Positions 48,091 through 59,469 are shown, counted from the first letter of the stretch. The stretch is 64,000 nucleotides of DNA from Platerodrilus igneus (GCA_036346225.1 JARFIW010000942.1:2749001-2813000), one strand, 5' to 3'. Numbers and translations: made by a program. The notes: generated from the letters alone by a model not told the origin.

Positions 48091-50005
48091 TCATAGGAGT
48101 CGGTATGGCATTCTAAGACACATTACCGTGATGTGGAAGGCAACGGAAAACCACCACGTTACCTCCCAAGTACAAAGCGTATTTAAATTGTATTTAAAAT
48201 GATGGCATCCTCTGAGGCAAAATATTCCGGAGGTAAAATAGTTCCCCATTATATAATTCCTTTGAGTATTACAAACATTTTCTTCCATTTTATATTGTCG
48301 AATGCTTTTTCCAGATCTACAAACTCTATATACACGCTTTCCCCCTTTTCTATTGTTTTCTCTATTGTCATCCTCATAGCTGAAATGGCCTCCCCTGTTT
48401 CGCATAAACCCAAATTGATCTTCTCCTAGTATTTCTTCTACTCGTTTTTTTATTCGTCTTTGTACAATTCTAGTTAATATTTCTGACACGTTTGCTGTCA
48501 GACTTAATGTTCGAAAATTTTCACATCTATCCGCGCCACTCTTTTTTGGTATAGTGACTATGATGTTACGTTTGAAATCTTTGGGTATCTCGCCTGTCTC
48601 ATACATATAGCTTACAAGTTGGAAGAGACGTTCTGTTACTGCTTGTCTAGTGGCTTTTAGAGTTTCTGCTTGCACCTTATCTGTACCTGGCGCCTTACCA
48701 GTTTTTAGACCGTTTAATGCTAATTCAAACTCATCTCGCAGTATAGGATATCCCAAGTCATCATTTTCAATGTCTGGATCCTGTCCTACTGCTGTTAGTT
48801 ACTTTCCTGCATATAAATTCTTTATATATTCCTGCCATCTAACCACTTTCCCTACATTTTCTTTAATGACGTTTCTTCTCGTGTCCCCTATATTTTTGCT
48901 ATACGATTTTATATCCCTAAAATTCATTCTACTTAGTTTGTATGCTTCGTCTGTCTTTCCTATTTCTATCTTACTTTGTACCTCTTTACACTTTTCAAAA
49001 TCCATTGCTTTTTAGCTTTCCTGCATTTGCAAATAATTTTCCATTTTATGACTTTGTATCTCTATTTTCACGTTTTGTCTGATCAATTTTTGTATTTTCG
49101 CTTTTCTTCTATTAAATTCAGGATATCTTTTGTTATACATGGTTGCTTATTTTCCTTTTGTGTATACCCCAGATTATCTCTGACCGCCATGTCTATGCTG
49201 GATTTACCGTTATTCCATTCTGTTTCTACTTCCTTAGTATCACAAATTTTCCCGATATCTTTCAGCAATTCATTTGGCTTTTTTTTTAAATCTTTTGTAG
49301 ACATCTTTATCTTTTAGTTTATCAAAGTCAAAGTGCCTTTTTCCATTTCCTTATTTCAAATTTTTAAATTTAAGAGCAGGCTTCATAATTACGATGTTGT
49401 GGTCTGTGTCTATATCTGCTTCTGGATAGCTTCTACAGTCCTTTACTTGATTCCTAAATCGTTGTCTAATAAGAATGTAATCTATTTGATATCTTCCTAT
49501 ATCCCCGGGAATCTTCCACGTGTATCGTCTTCTAGCATGATGTTGTAATAATGTGTTTGTAATGGTTAAATTGTTTTTGCCGCAAAATTCTACCAACCTA
49601 TTTCCCCTGTCGTTTCTCGTGCCTACACCAAATAAACCTACTATCGCTCGTTCCCTACCCTCACCTACCACTGCATTAAAATCCTCCGTACTTTTGCGTA
49701 TCTTAGCATGTCTTCGATATCTTTGTAGATCGCTTTACCTTTTCCTCACTGTGCCTGGAGGTGGACATGTATATTGTTACTGTATTTACCGGTTTAGATT
49801 CTAATCTAACCATGAGTACTCTATCGTTCTTTTGTAAGTAGTTTTCTACACAGTGGCCTATCTTTTCCCACAGTACTATCCCCACACCAGAATTTCTTGC
49901 CTCTGATCCTGTAAGAATTACCCTAAAGTCTCCGCTCCAAAAATCCCCCGCCTCTGGCCACCGAACTTTGCTGATCCCTACTATGTCTAGTGCTAACCTA
50001 TCAGT
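48091..50005 (-). pseudogene. RTE-like LINE (endonuclease + partial reverse transcriptase)
   Basis: On the minus strand, an APE-type endonuclease starts near 50005 (DIVGIS.VRWPEAGDFWSGD, then GVGIVLWEKIGHCVENY) and continues through IPGDIGRYQIDYILIRQRF and DHNIV (49351-49671). A linker follows (49304-48799), then reverse transcriptase from 48756 (LKTGKAPGTDKVQAE, FRTLSL, QFGFMRNRG). Genes of this layout are often mis-annotated as craniofacial development protein 2. At least five frame changes are present. The RT stops before the catalytic YADD motif, and the last ~100 bp (GGCAACGGAAAACCACCACG) looks like 3' tail sequence, so the RT core is internally deleted. The catalytic Glu expected after GIS is Lys. 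Confidence 0.8.
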
Positions 50006-50027
50006 AGAGGAAAATCAAGAAACATAC

Positions 50028-50600
50028 CGCCTCATTTCCACCAGCTTCCCTCATTTCCACACACATCTGGACCAAAAAGTTTTCTTCGACTAACCATTTT
50101 TCATCTTTCGAGATAAATATCTTAAATTTTTTATCTTTCGAGATAAATGAGCATCCTCATTTCCACACACGAGATAAACCTATTTTTAAGATTTTTTACT
50201 GCTAACATTCTGGACCAAATAGTTTTCTTCGACTAGCCATTTTTTTATCTTTCGAGATAAACCTATCTTGTTTGGTATCAATTAATATTAGAATTTTCTC
50301 AGCTACCCAAATTTCTAGGAATTTTTCAGATTGCACCATCCCTAAGGGAGCTACCCCAATTTTAAGATTTCTTACCAAGACCGATTTCTAACCGTCCGCA
50401 TAAATTTTTTTAGTCATGCGATACATCTTGTTAGCTTAGAATTTTATGTAGAATCCGAATCTGCAAACAGATTTGAAATCGGACCACGCCCTGCAAAGTT
50501 ATACTTTAAGCTCTCAAACCTCTAAATTTCGCCTTTGCTCGTATATATTTAACTCCATTTTTAAAACCTTTTTCGCTACCCAAGGTATATCCTTTAACCA
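50028..50600 (+). repeat. Maverick left-end repeat, copy 3
   Basis: Begins just after the LINE with CCTCATTTCCACC. It contains several short GAGATAAA repeats and the block TTTGGTATCAATTAATATTA found in copies 1 and 2. An additional segment at 50600-50930 ends with the shared CACCACGTGGAG. It probably is or contains the left terminal inverted repeat, which needs the right end for proof. Confidence 0.7.
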
Positions 50601-53600
50601 ACAATAATAAGAACACAAAAGTTTAATAATTTATTTATCCGACTTACAGTTTAATAAACTAATTACATTTTTTACAAAGTATAACATTATTTCCTGTGCG
50701 TAGCCGAAAGTTTAATCTGTAACAAAAAAGAGATTAATGTGTTGTTTAAATAGACCTGTAATAAAAGAGATTAATGTAAAAAGAGGAGACGTGTTTTCAG
50801 TCAATAAGACATATTGTTGTTAACAATATGTTTTACCGTCCAGCGACACCACGTGGAGGTAAACACATGCCGCCGGGAACAAAGGAAATTTTAAGGATAG
50901 GGGAGGGTAGATATGCTTATAACTAACTTACATACTATATATACACAATAAAATATAAACAACTTAACCTATATCCTTATGCCCCATGCGTAGGTTGATA
51001 TGCTTCCGGGGATGACGTAACGCTTGTCATCTGCGCCCGATAAACTGATTTTATTAATAAGCTGTGTATAAAGTTGGTGTTTCTTACTCCGGATTGATAC
51101 CATCGTATTCATGAGGGCATCTCTATTATTAATAACAACATCCCTAAAACTATCTACACTAATCCCCGCCACCACACTACGACTAACACCCTTAATCTTT
51201 TTAACAATGTCTTTCTCACTAATAATGCAGTAGGACTTAGCCCTGGTGCCGACGAACTCCAACACCAAATCCCCACAAAACTCGTCCTTAAACTTACCCA
51301 CCACCTTTTTGTTTATAAGTGGTATATTGTACTTATTGTTTGGATGGTAATCACTAGTATCAAAATGTATTATGTTTGCGCTAATGTCACTGTATAAGTC
51401 TGGCGTCTCAACACTATAAACTAAAGAGTCTGTATCCGTATAAAGCAGGGACAATCTGGGACCATACAGAGGGATCATAGTGTTGTAGTGAAACTCATAC
51501 ATAAGAGTTTTGACAAATCTAAAATTGACAATCCTGCATAGATTGGTTTATTATAATTAATTTTAACACGATCCATCTGTATAATCGCCAGATCTTCCCC
51601 AACACGGTACAACTGTTAAAGTTAGGTTTAGCTATTAGTCCACTCGCGCACAACTTTTGTCCCTCGTGCTCCCACCGCGACACAATCTTGACATCGACCC
51701 TTTGTCCACGTTCTCCATTGTTTTACCAAAACCGCATTGTTCATAAGTTTGAAAAAATCTTTTTCAAACGCGTTAGCGGCAGAGGTACGGAGATTCGTGT
51801 TGAGATCAATGTAGGGTTTGAGCCACGGTGATTGCTCGAACTCCAACACACGGTGAACTGTAGTTAATTGTAAGCCATTGCGCAGAGCCTGTTGAAGTGC
51901 TCGGTAATGGATTACATATTTCTTCTTATCAAAAGTGTGGTGAGTAGCTTTGGAGTCCTAGAAGACAGTGTTGGTGGAACCATGGTCTCGGGACAGAAAG
52001 GCAAGTCGTTATGCAAATCCTGAAGCTGTTGTGGGTAGTGCAGATCAACCTCTAGGATGTACCCCATATTGTGTGTAATGGGGATATTCAAAATGTTATC
52101 TTTCAGATGGTTAACCTGATCGATGTTTAACCACCTGAAAAACCCATGTGGTAGTGGTTGACTCATAGCCCATCCATATAGGTTGTTGGCATCGAGGTAT
52201 GTCAAGTACATGGAGGGTTCACTGGGGTTGTACTCCTCCATATACTTGTTGTTGGCACGAGCATACCGATGACTACACTGAGTGAGACCACCTCTAATGC
52301 CTTTCTTAATAAAGTGGTGCATATCAACATCGGTTAATAACTCCAACTTCACCTCAGTGTGTTTCAGCATTGCATCAAAGGCGAGAGAAGGAGCTGTCAC
52401 GTACTGAGCCGGGTCGAGATTGTACGTACTTAGACAAACGTTTCTGAAATTTTCAAAAACGTCTGCCAACAGTAGAACATCGCTCTTTAAATACAGATCG
52501 CTGTATTCACCCAAGTTTCGTATGTGAAACTCCTCCCACACCTTCTGCGCATGTTTATAATCCTCATCGCTAATAGTCGTAGAAGATAAGTCGTTGAAGA
52601 AAGCATGTTTTGCGGGCAAAGAGGTTTCATTCAATACACTTACATCAGAAATGTATGAATACGGGAAAACACCTTTCCTTGTCAGCAAACTACGCGATCT
52701 GTCGTCTGAGAAAATTTTGGACCTCAACAAACTGTTGAGGTTCTAAATTCTTCGTCAACTTATCCAACGATGATGCCATAAAACGAAGCGAATCTATGAA
52801 ACGCAGCTGGATCGTTAAATTGTGATCATCTTCAGTATCTGCATCTCCTGCTAATCGAACATACTTCGTAAATGAAATATATCGTTCCTTATTGTTGGGG
52901 ATCACCTCTACACGTTCTTTATCACATCCTAGCTCCCTTACGATAAAATGTCCATCATAACCGCTTGGGTTATGAAACACCACCAGGATAAACTTTGGAA
53001 CCGTGTATTTAATGTTGCATTGGGAGTGTGCGGCAAAGCGAAATCTCCCTGAGAGGTGGCAGTGATCCCTCACCCTCTCATTTCCCAAAGGCTGCTTACA
53101 GATGCCACACTCCTCAACCATATGAAACAACAACTCATCTAGGGGTTCCATTGGAAGCATGGGGTGTTTGTTTTAAAATTTTTCCCAATCGTTGGGCTTC
53201 CTCTTTCATCTTTTCCATAAAAACTTTTGCGGCTTCAGGTCCTCTGTACAGCTCAAATTTGTTAAACGAGTCATCGTATGAACATTTGATATAGTATGCA
53301 AAACTGAAGGGTTCGTGGTGTTGTGTGCTGTTGGTGAAGGAAGAGGTGGGATCCGGAACTGCAGAGCTAATAGGCTTCAACACACTTTCGAAGTCAGTAT
53401 AAATCACGAACGGTACCCGCATTTGTTTGTGGATGTTGGTGAACTCGAGGATGTTGTTGAAATGGTTCGGCATGGTTGTCACTACATGGTTGCAGTCGTT
53501 TCTTGAGTGTTGGTGTAATTTGTCTTCGGATGGAAAAACACCAAGCATCCATCGCAAATCCATTTGCGGGTATGATCACGAGAGATCTGCTTACCCATTA

Positions 53601-54044
53601 GCTTCCCCAAATCTTTGATCCAACAGTAGTGGGACTTGCATCCATCCTGAATGTACAGTAGGTTCACATGTCGAACCCTTTTATTAGCGGTGAAATGTAG
53701 CGGTCCAACGATGAACTTGCCTTCTACCCCAAAAACGTTGATGCTGATGTCGTTCTGCTCCTCAAACCTGGGAATGTCCTTTATGGGCATGGGGAACAGT
53801 ACTCCTGTTACGTCGAGTACCGTGCTGTAATGCGGGTAGCTACTGACCCTTTGCGGATCGTGAACACTGTGGTGCAGGGCAGCCACAACACACCAGGCAA
53901 AACATGCGTCGTCTTGGTTTCGCACGTTAACGATGGCATGCTTCCCCTGAATCCATTTGGGAAGCTCGATATAAGATGAACCCCGCATTGGTTGGTACTT
54001 GTTAACATTTATCTCCAAGTACAACGCCTGTTTCAGAGTCCATC

Positions 54045-54088
54045 CTAAAATTTACAAATTAGAAAAATTAATAATTGTAGAAACTAAC
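54045..54088 (-). other. Predicted 44-bp intron in the polymerase gene
   Basis: On the minus strand the segment starts GTTAGT and ends TTTTAG with an internal TTCTAAT branch-like site. It is 44 bp, not a multiple of three, and holds in-frame stops, yet the protein reads smoothly across (…DSG / WTLK…). The related copy at 37371-37553 has no insert at the same position. Confidence 0.7.
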
Positions 54089-54350
54089 CAGAATCTCGTT
54101 CTTGGAACTCGTCCGACTTAGCCGACATCCTCTCCACAAAGGTGTTGTAGACCGCTCCCAGGTCACTGGAGGAGGTGACCACAACATTTTGGTGTTAAAG
54201 GATTTAATATCTTCAACACCCTCTGCCTCAGCCATCTTGGTGTAGTCACCAAACAACTCGCAATTAACCTTGAGGGAGGTGTGTATACCAGCTGTTCCCC
54301 GACTAAGGCTATGAACCTCTCCTTCTGCTCGCATAGAAAATCCAATAGAC

Positions 54351-54398
54351 CTAAAAATACAAACTAAGCAAACACAAAATACTTATAAAAATACATAC
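54351..54398 (-). other. Predicted 48-bp intron in the polymerase gene
   Basis: On the minus strand it starts GTATGT and ends TTTTTAG; it contains an in-frame stop. The flanking coding sequence (…ANTSG / LLDFLC…) aligns with the truncated copy near 37600, which lacks the insert. Confidence 0.65.
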
Positions 54399-54839
54399 CA
54401 CTAGTATTAGCATTTTTAATTCTGTATGTAGCTACTCTTGTTTTAAAAGCGGTCGCTACTACTTCCACACCGCCATCCAGGACACGGCTAGCATTAGCTT
54501 TGTGTGCGTTTGTGCGTTGGTGGGCTGCCATGTTAGCCACATCCACACCACATCTTCACATCTCCGCGATTTCTTGGGGCAGGTCCTCAACCGTTGGTGC
54601 GGTCGGTCGTTTGATCCCAGATGGTCCGGCAACGGGGACAGCCACACCATGTTTGGCGTCCTTGTGCCGTTTAAGTTGTCCTTCCGCGAGAAGGATGCAG
54701 GGCATGCATCGCAAACAAAAAGACCGGTGGATTTCGATCCCACGTCATGCTGCTGGAACAGATGCCTCTTCAAACTATCGCTTCTCGAGAAGACAACCCC
54801 ACAGACGTTACAGGTAAAAGAAGCCATTTCACTGTAATT

Positions 54840-55169
54840 ATAAAACTTGTTAACTTGTCAAAGACTAAACAGAAACTAAATCATATTGCATTGCACGATG
54901 CTTTTATACATAATTGGTATAATTAGCTACTTTACTTTTAAAAACCCAGCGTCGTTTAACCTTGAGTAACATTCCATACCAGTCTAATCACACCAGTAAA
55001 ACCTAATATTCTTAACTAACCTTGAATCGGATTACAAACTAGTTCATGCCTGTCTGTAACATACTGCAAATGATAATGAGGAGCATGCGCAACAACAACC
55101 CTGAAACATTTAAAAGGATGATCTGCATAGCATCCTTCTCAGTCATCTCAGTGAAATCAGTGCAAAGCA
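54840..55169. promoter_or_regulatory. Divergent promoter region between polymerase and late genes
   Basis: A 330-bp non-coding stretch separates the polymerase start (54827, minus) from the first plus-strand ATG (55170). A TTTAAAAGG box (near 55108) followed by TCAGT-type initiator sequences (55140-55160) lies at a suitable distance from that ATG; a TTTATAC-type box near 54901 could serve the minus strand. Confidence 0.4.
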
Positions 55170-55965
55170 ATGGAGTCTGCAGGTGTTAATGATGCACAAG
55201 TTTCGTATACCGAAAATCTGATTAATAAGTTTACGTATAGTTTAAGTGAATTGGTGAACACCCTCATAATGTGGAAATTGGGTTTGTTATAAACCAGAGA
55301 ATAAAACCCGTATTACGATTGGTGTGTAGCAAGAAATATTGTGGCAACCATGTTCTGGAATTGACATACGAAAATTGGTTAGCATTTACAAATTTTCAAG
55401 TAGAATTTCAAATCAATGTATTTTCTCGTGACGTACTAAACACTCGATTAAATGGTGCACCCGAAACGGAAGATCTACACATACAACTAGGAGGTCCGTT
55501 TTTATCACTCTGTCACCAGTGTCTGGATCAACCGAGAACGAAACGTTCCAGTTAAAAATAATAATGGGTAATAGCTCGATAGTTATAAACGAATTGGAGT
55601 GCCGTAAACTATTCCATATGCGAGAGTTGTTTGAGTATCAACTTAAGCAGTTGGAAAGTCGTGAGTTCCCAGCATTATACAGCGAATTAGTAGGTTTGTT
55701 GCTAATTCTAATTTAAATGATTGCGATGGGTTTAATACTATGACTGAAGGAGAAACGAATTAAAATCTTGATTGAAGGCGAAGTTCGAATTGGCAATATT
55801 TTATTCTACAACGAATTGAATCAGAGCGCACTAAATGCATTGGAGCTGGTTATATGTTTTCCGGATATATTTGTGCAAGATGTGATGCGTACAAGAACAT
55901 TAGTGGAAATGTTTAGACGTTTAAATTTGTCAGAATCTGAAGATTCTGGTTATGGTGATAACTAG
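55170..55965 (+). pseudogene. Unrecognised first late gene
   Basis: An ATG at 55170 follows the promoter-like region. The frame opens MESAGVNDAQVSY, shifts near 55260, continues to ~55555, shifts again into the frame 55519-55716 and resumes at 55768-55965, which ends ESEDSGYGDN. Summed length is about 265 codons. It is rich in Leu, Asn and Glu with no obvious motif, signal peptide or membrane segment. It precedes the PLA2 gene and is followed by a TATA box, so it is probably a separate transcription unit. I cannot assign a family. Confidence 0.55.
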
Positions 55966-55971
55966 AAAGAG

Positions 55972-55978
55972 TATAAAA
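55972..55978 (+). promoter_or_regulatory. TATA box candidate (TATAAAA)
   Basis: Lies just after the stop of the first late gene. Confidence 0.35.
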
Positions 55979-56044
55979 GACAGTCCAAGAGACGTGGATG
56001 TAAATGTATTGTTATTGTAAATATATTGTAAATTTTTTGAAAAG

Positions 56045-56050
56045 TATAAA
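56045..56050 (+). promoter_or_regulatory. TATA box candidate (TATAAA) for the PLA2 gene
   Basis: Placed about 55-60 nt upstream of the first PLA2-gene codons, a good distance for a TATA element. Confidence 0.45.
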
Positions 56051-56100
56051 TAGACTCGTTGTTGTTTATTTATTTAGTATAGTTTGAGATTTTTTGAGTA

Positions 56101-56885
56101 AACACATGATTATCTGTTCTGGAGAGGTTTAATCAACAGCGCTATAAACAGGTTACCGTTTGAGCTGCATATTCCAGGTTATCAGTACTGCGGTCCTGGT
56201 ACAAAGTTGGATGAGCGCTTAGCAAGAGGTGATCCTGGAATAAACGAATTAGATAAATTGTGTAAAGACCACGACATTGCATACGCCAAGTACCCCGACG
56301 ATCTTCCAGCCAGACACCGAGCAGATAAAATTTTAGAAGAAGAAGCCTGGGGGAGAGTTAAGTCTAAGAACGCAAAGTTTGGGGAAAAAGCTGCAGCTTG
56401 GTTTGTGACAAACGCTATGAAAGCGAAGAGAAAATGGGTATGGGTTTAAAGAAGAAAATAAGTTTTAAAGGCGGATTCTTGAAGAAAATACGGTCCGCAA
56501 TAGACCGAGTTGGTTCCGACAACTTGAAAAAGCTACTAGACGTTGGTATTCTAATTGGTAAAAAAATCATAAAAGGAGCCGGTGGGAAAAGCAAAATTAG
56601 AGTCCCACGTATTATACCCGTTCCACAGAAAGGAGGTTTTTACCATTGATTCCGATATTCGCAGGATTAAGTGCTCTAGGGGCACTAACAGGTGGTGCTG
56701 CGGGATAGCTAAAGCAGTAAATGATGTCAGGACGGCCAATGAACAGCTTAAGGAGAGCGAACGACACAACAGATCTATGGAAGCCATTACCGTTGGGAAA
56801 AAGGAAATGGATGTTTCTAAAACCATACAAAAAGGCACAGCATTATTCTTGAAACCGTACAAACAGGGGCGCAGCATTTGTAAAA
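56101..56885 (+). pseudogene. PLA2-domain minor capsid protein
   Basis: The frame to 56449 holds a parvovirus VP1-type phospholipase A2 domain: calcium loop YCGPGT (56190) and catalytic LCKDHDIAY (56265), followed by Ala/Lys-rich sequence. The protein continues in a second frame (56398-56649) with a basic segment and PRIIPVP, then in a third frame with a glycine/alanine-rich hydrophobic stretch (near 56675) and a Glu/Arg-rich helix (56720-56830). Parvoviral PLA2 breaches the endosomal membrane, so a role in entry is inferred. The start codon is off frame, frameshifts lie near 56435 and 56650, and the frame now runs into the protease without a stop. Confidence 0.85.
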
Positions 56886-56889
56886 AGTA

Positions 56890-57255
56890 TCAAAAACTAA
56901 GCAAGTTACCTCGAAGAGCTCTCACCGATGTAGATATAAGGAAACACGCATCTAACATTCCTCATTTTCGCGGTGTCTTTTCTAGAGATCAGTTACAGAA
57001 GATTAGACCGCATGTCAACGAATCGGGAGTGATTAATTTGGATACCACCAAAGGTTCGGGTACACATTGGGTGGGGTACCGAAAACGTGGAAATAGTGTG
57101 TATTACTACGATTCGTTTGGAGACTTGAGACCACCGGAAGAAGTGAGAGATATTTTCGAGGTTGTAAAATTTACTACAACAGTGTACCGGAGCAGACTTA
57201 CAACACGTACAATTGTGGACATTTAGTGTTAAAGTTTCTTAGTGACAATGGCTAA
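56890..57255 (+). pseudogene. PRO: Adenain-like cysteine protease
   Basis: Typical opening LTDVDI...IPHFRGVFSRD (near 56920-56985), catalytic His in GTHWVGY (57060), acidic partner in YYYDSFGDL (57110) and catalytic Cys in YNCGH (57214-57216). This is the C5/adenain-type maturation protease of Mavericks and adenoviruses, about 120 residues. A one-base shift near 57180 puts the Cys motif out of frame. The stop (57253-57255) overlaps the ATG of the next gene by 8 bases, so tight packing is retained. Upstream it is now fused in frame with the PLA2 gene. Confidence 0.88.
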
Positions 57256-57980
57256 AACAGTGAGCGTGTTCGGGTATGGTAATGTCATATCGACAGGATC
57301 CATTTACCCACCAATTAAATTGAAACAAGACGGTGAATATGCTTTGGGTCTAGTGGGACTGTACACTTGTAACACTGTGCAAAACATACATCCAGGAAAC
57401 AACATCTTGTACTTTAACGATCCAGAGCATCGCAGAATAACCATTGAACCTGGATCATACGAATTAGAAGAAATAAATGCATATATACAGGATGTTTTCA
57501 AAAAATGGTTCAGTCAGAAGCCGGACATCAACGAGAACATTGAAAAATATTTTAAACTGAGTGCCAACAATAATACATTAAAGTGTTCTATACGAAGCAG
57601 TATACCGATTGATTTTGGGGCAAACCGTAAAACAATATTGGAAGCATCTTGGGGTTTACCAACCGCAAATTGACTGCAGATACCGTACATATCGCTAATC
57701 AGCAAGTGAACATAATATCGGTCTCAAACATTTTGTGGAAACCAATATCACCAGCGGATCGTTCAGAAACAATTTTCTTACGCACAGCATATTCGAATTC
57801 AGTCTATCTGTACCACCCGGGTATAATCTGGAAAAGGAACCTAACCACGTCATATATTATCCGCTGAGCGTGACAGAAATCGATAATATTACAATCAGAC
57901 TAGTCGATCATTTGGGTGAATTGGTAAACTTTTCCCCGGAAACATACACCTGTGTGAGACTGGAAATAAAAAGTAGCTGA
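57248..57980 (+). pseudogene. Penton-like minor capsid protein
   Basis: ATG at 57248. The first frame (to 57673, ~142 codons) starts KTVSVFGYGNVISTGSIYPP and contains repeated beta-rich segments. The rest is in two other frames (57649-57740, then 57735-57980) ending IRLVDHLGELVNF and VRLEIK. Length and position between protease and major capsid fit the single-jelly-roll penton (minor capsid) of Maverick/Polinton elements, which fills the vertices of the virion. Two frameshifts break it, near 57660 and 57740. Confidence 0.75.
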
Positions 57981-57982
57981 AA

Positions 57983-58144
57983 ATGCCTATCGATTTTGTA
58001 TATAAAGCACGCTACAACACCCCCAGACGATTAGAAGTGAATACGGCGTCAAAGCGTCAAGTTGTCGAGAGACTTACAGCAGAAGAAATACGTTTCTTAA
58101 AATCTTTGGGATTAAAAGTTATAAATGATGGGAGGCAGAAGTAA
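57983..58144 (+). CDS. Intact 53-codon ORF between penton and major capsid
   Basis: ATG at 57983, two bases after the penton stop; TAA at 58142-58144. It begins MPIDFVYKARYNTPRR, is strongly basic at the start, and ends with a short amphipathic stretch (EEIRFLKSLGLKVIN). It overlaps the major capsid start (58125) by 20 bases. Similar small ORFs sit between penton and capsid genes in insect Mavericks as I recall them, but I know no function. It is one of the few frames in the element without damage. Confidence 0.65.
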   Translation: MPIDFVYKARYNTPRRLEVNTASKRQVVERLTAEEIRFLKSLGLKVINDGRQK

Positions 58145-59444
58145 ACGCAGCTTAGATCTCCACGGTGATGAAAACGTTAAACTTGGAAGGCTTAAGTATG
58201 AGGACGTACCCAAATTGGATGTGTTTGGAGGTTATAAATTAGACGAAACCATAATAAAGAAGATTATTATACATATCTTCCTTTACATTGAATGCAGAAA
58301 ACAACGATCGAATTTCAATTGAAATCCAGAGCAGTGATAACATCACATACCCCATGAAAGTTTTATATTTATAAAGGGTACCTATAAGCCTACGGAAACA
58401 TTAAGGAAGCGTCAACAACTGTAGACCCGATTAGAGCAGCAGAACCAGACCCTAAAGCTTACGAGTTTACTAGAAATGCACCATATTTTCTGTTTGAGGA
58501 AATTCAATACAAATTGGGTAATAATCAAATAATAGATGTCTGTCGAATCCCTGGAATTACAAGAACTATTAAAGGTTTAGTATCCATGGAAGAATCAGAA
58601 ACAAAATCTATTACACATACCGGGTGGAAACCCGATACCATATTCCAAGATGGACGGTTTAGTTGTGCTATACCGCTAAAAACCATTTTGGGTTTTGAAG
58701 ATTACAAGAAAACTATCGTCAACATGCCTCAAGAGCTGATTTTAATCAGATCCAAGTCGGACGTAAATTGCTACAAGTCGATTGGAAATACAGTAACGTT
58801 CAAAATACAACGTATTTCATGGGAGGTCCGCATATAACATTAAGTGACTTTGCCAAGGCGTCGCTGCTTTCGGAAATGCAAAATCAATCATCTATAATGG
58901 TTGCATTCAGAAAATGGGAACTACATGAATTACCGTCTCTAACACAATCAAAGTCGCAAGTATGGAGAATTAAAGTATCGAACGAAACAGAGAAGGCTCG
59001 GTGGATATTACTGGCGCTGCAAAATGGGAAGTACGACAGGAAAGAAGAAAATGCTACAAGCTTTACGAATGCCAATATAACCAATGTCAAAGTGTTTTAA
59101 ACTCTCAGATGTTCCCTCAAGGTCGATTAAATTTGGATTTCGAGCAGAATGACTACTTGCCAGCGTACCTGTCTTATGCATCTTTTATGGAAAAATACTA
59201 CCCGAACAAATCGTCAAATAAATGTTTAATGGACTACAACAGGTTTAAGGATTCACCCGTCTTTGTAATCGACTGTCGTCATCAATTTGAAAGCATCAAG
59301 GATGCGACGGTTGATGTAAGAATGGAATTAGAAGCTTCAAGAAATTTTGAACCGTCGATGAAGGCTTATGCTTTAATTATACATGACTCTATGTTTGAAT
59401 ATAATCCGTTTACGGAAATTGTTAATAGATTTATTCACAATTAA
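58125..59444 (+). pseudogene. MCP: Double-jelly-roll-like major capsid protein
   Basis: Starts ATGATGGGAGG at 58125; the frame 58125-58322 includes DVFGGYKLDETI. Further coding is found in the frames ~58400-58837 (NAPYFLFEEIQYKLG, GRFSCAIPLKTILGFEDY), 58768-59100 (LSDFAKASLL...) and 59001-59444 (KCLMDYNRFKDSPVFVIDC, ending near FEYNPFTEIV). Total is about 440 codons. Size, position after penton, and the repeated beta-rich pattern fit the double-jelly-roll-like capsid family widespread in insect Mavericks, which forms the virion shell. At least four frameshifts make it non-functional. Confidence 0.8.
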
Positions 59445-59463
59445 ATATTTTGTATATATTTTT

Positions 59464-59469
59464 AATAAA
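59464..59469 (+). terminator. AATAAA polyadenylation signal after the capsid gene
   Basis: Lies 20 nt past the capsid stop at 59442-59444. Confidence 0.6.

Larger units (their letters stand above)
50969..54827 (-). pseudogene. pPolB: Zinc-finger + protein-primed family B DNA polymerase
   Basis: Minus strand, in order: a C2H2 finger (CNVC...RHLFQQH, 54800); a second finger, frameshifted (54695); an N-terminal domain ending ICDGCLVFFH (53530-54024); exonuclease motif I YTDFES (53435); an HNH/EndoVII-like Cys-His motif CGICKQPL...DHCHL (53090); exo II NPSGYDGHF (52960); exo III YLKSD (52490); polymerase motif A DANNLYGWAMSQ (52180); motif [10 protein letters not shown] (51740); motif C YTDTDS (51430); KKIKG (51200). 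This replicates the element by protein priming. About seven frameshifts are visible, one inside motif B. Two predicted introns lie in the N-terminal third. It converges on the left-end repeat and diverges from the capsid genes across 54840-55169. Confidence 0.9.

Noticed and set aside
53028..54837. Several plus-strand ORFs of 60-111 codons
   Set aside because: They are shadows of the minus-strand polymerase gene, whose motifs are clear.
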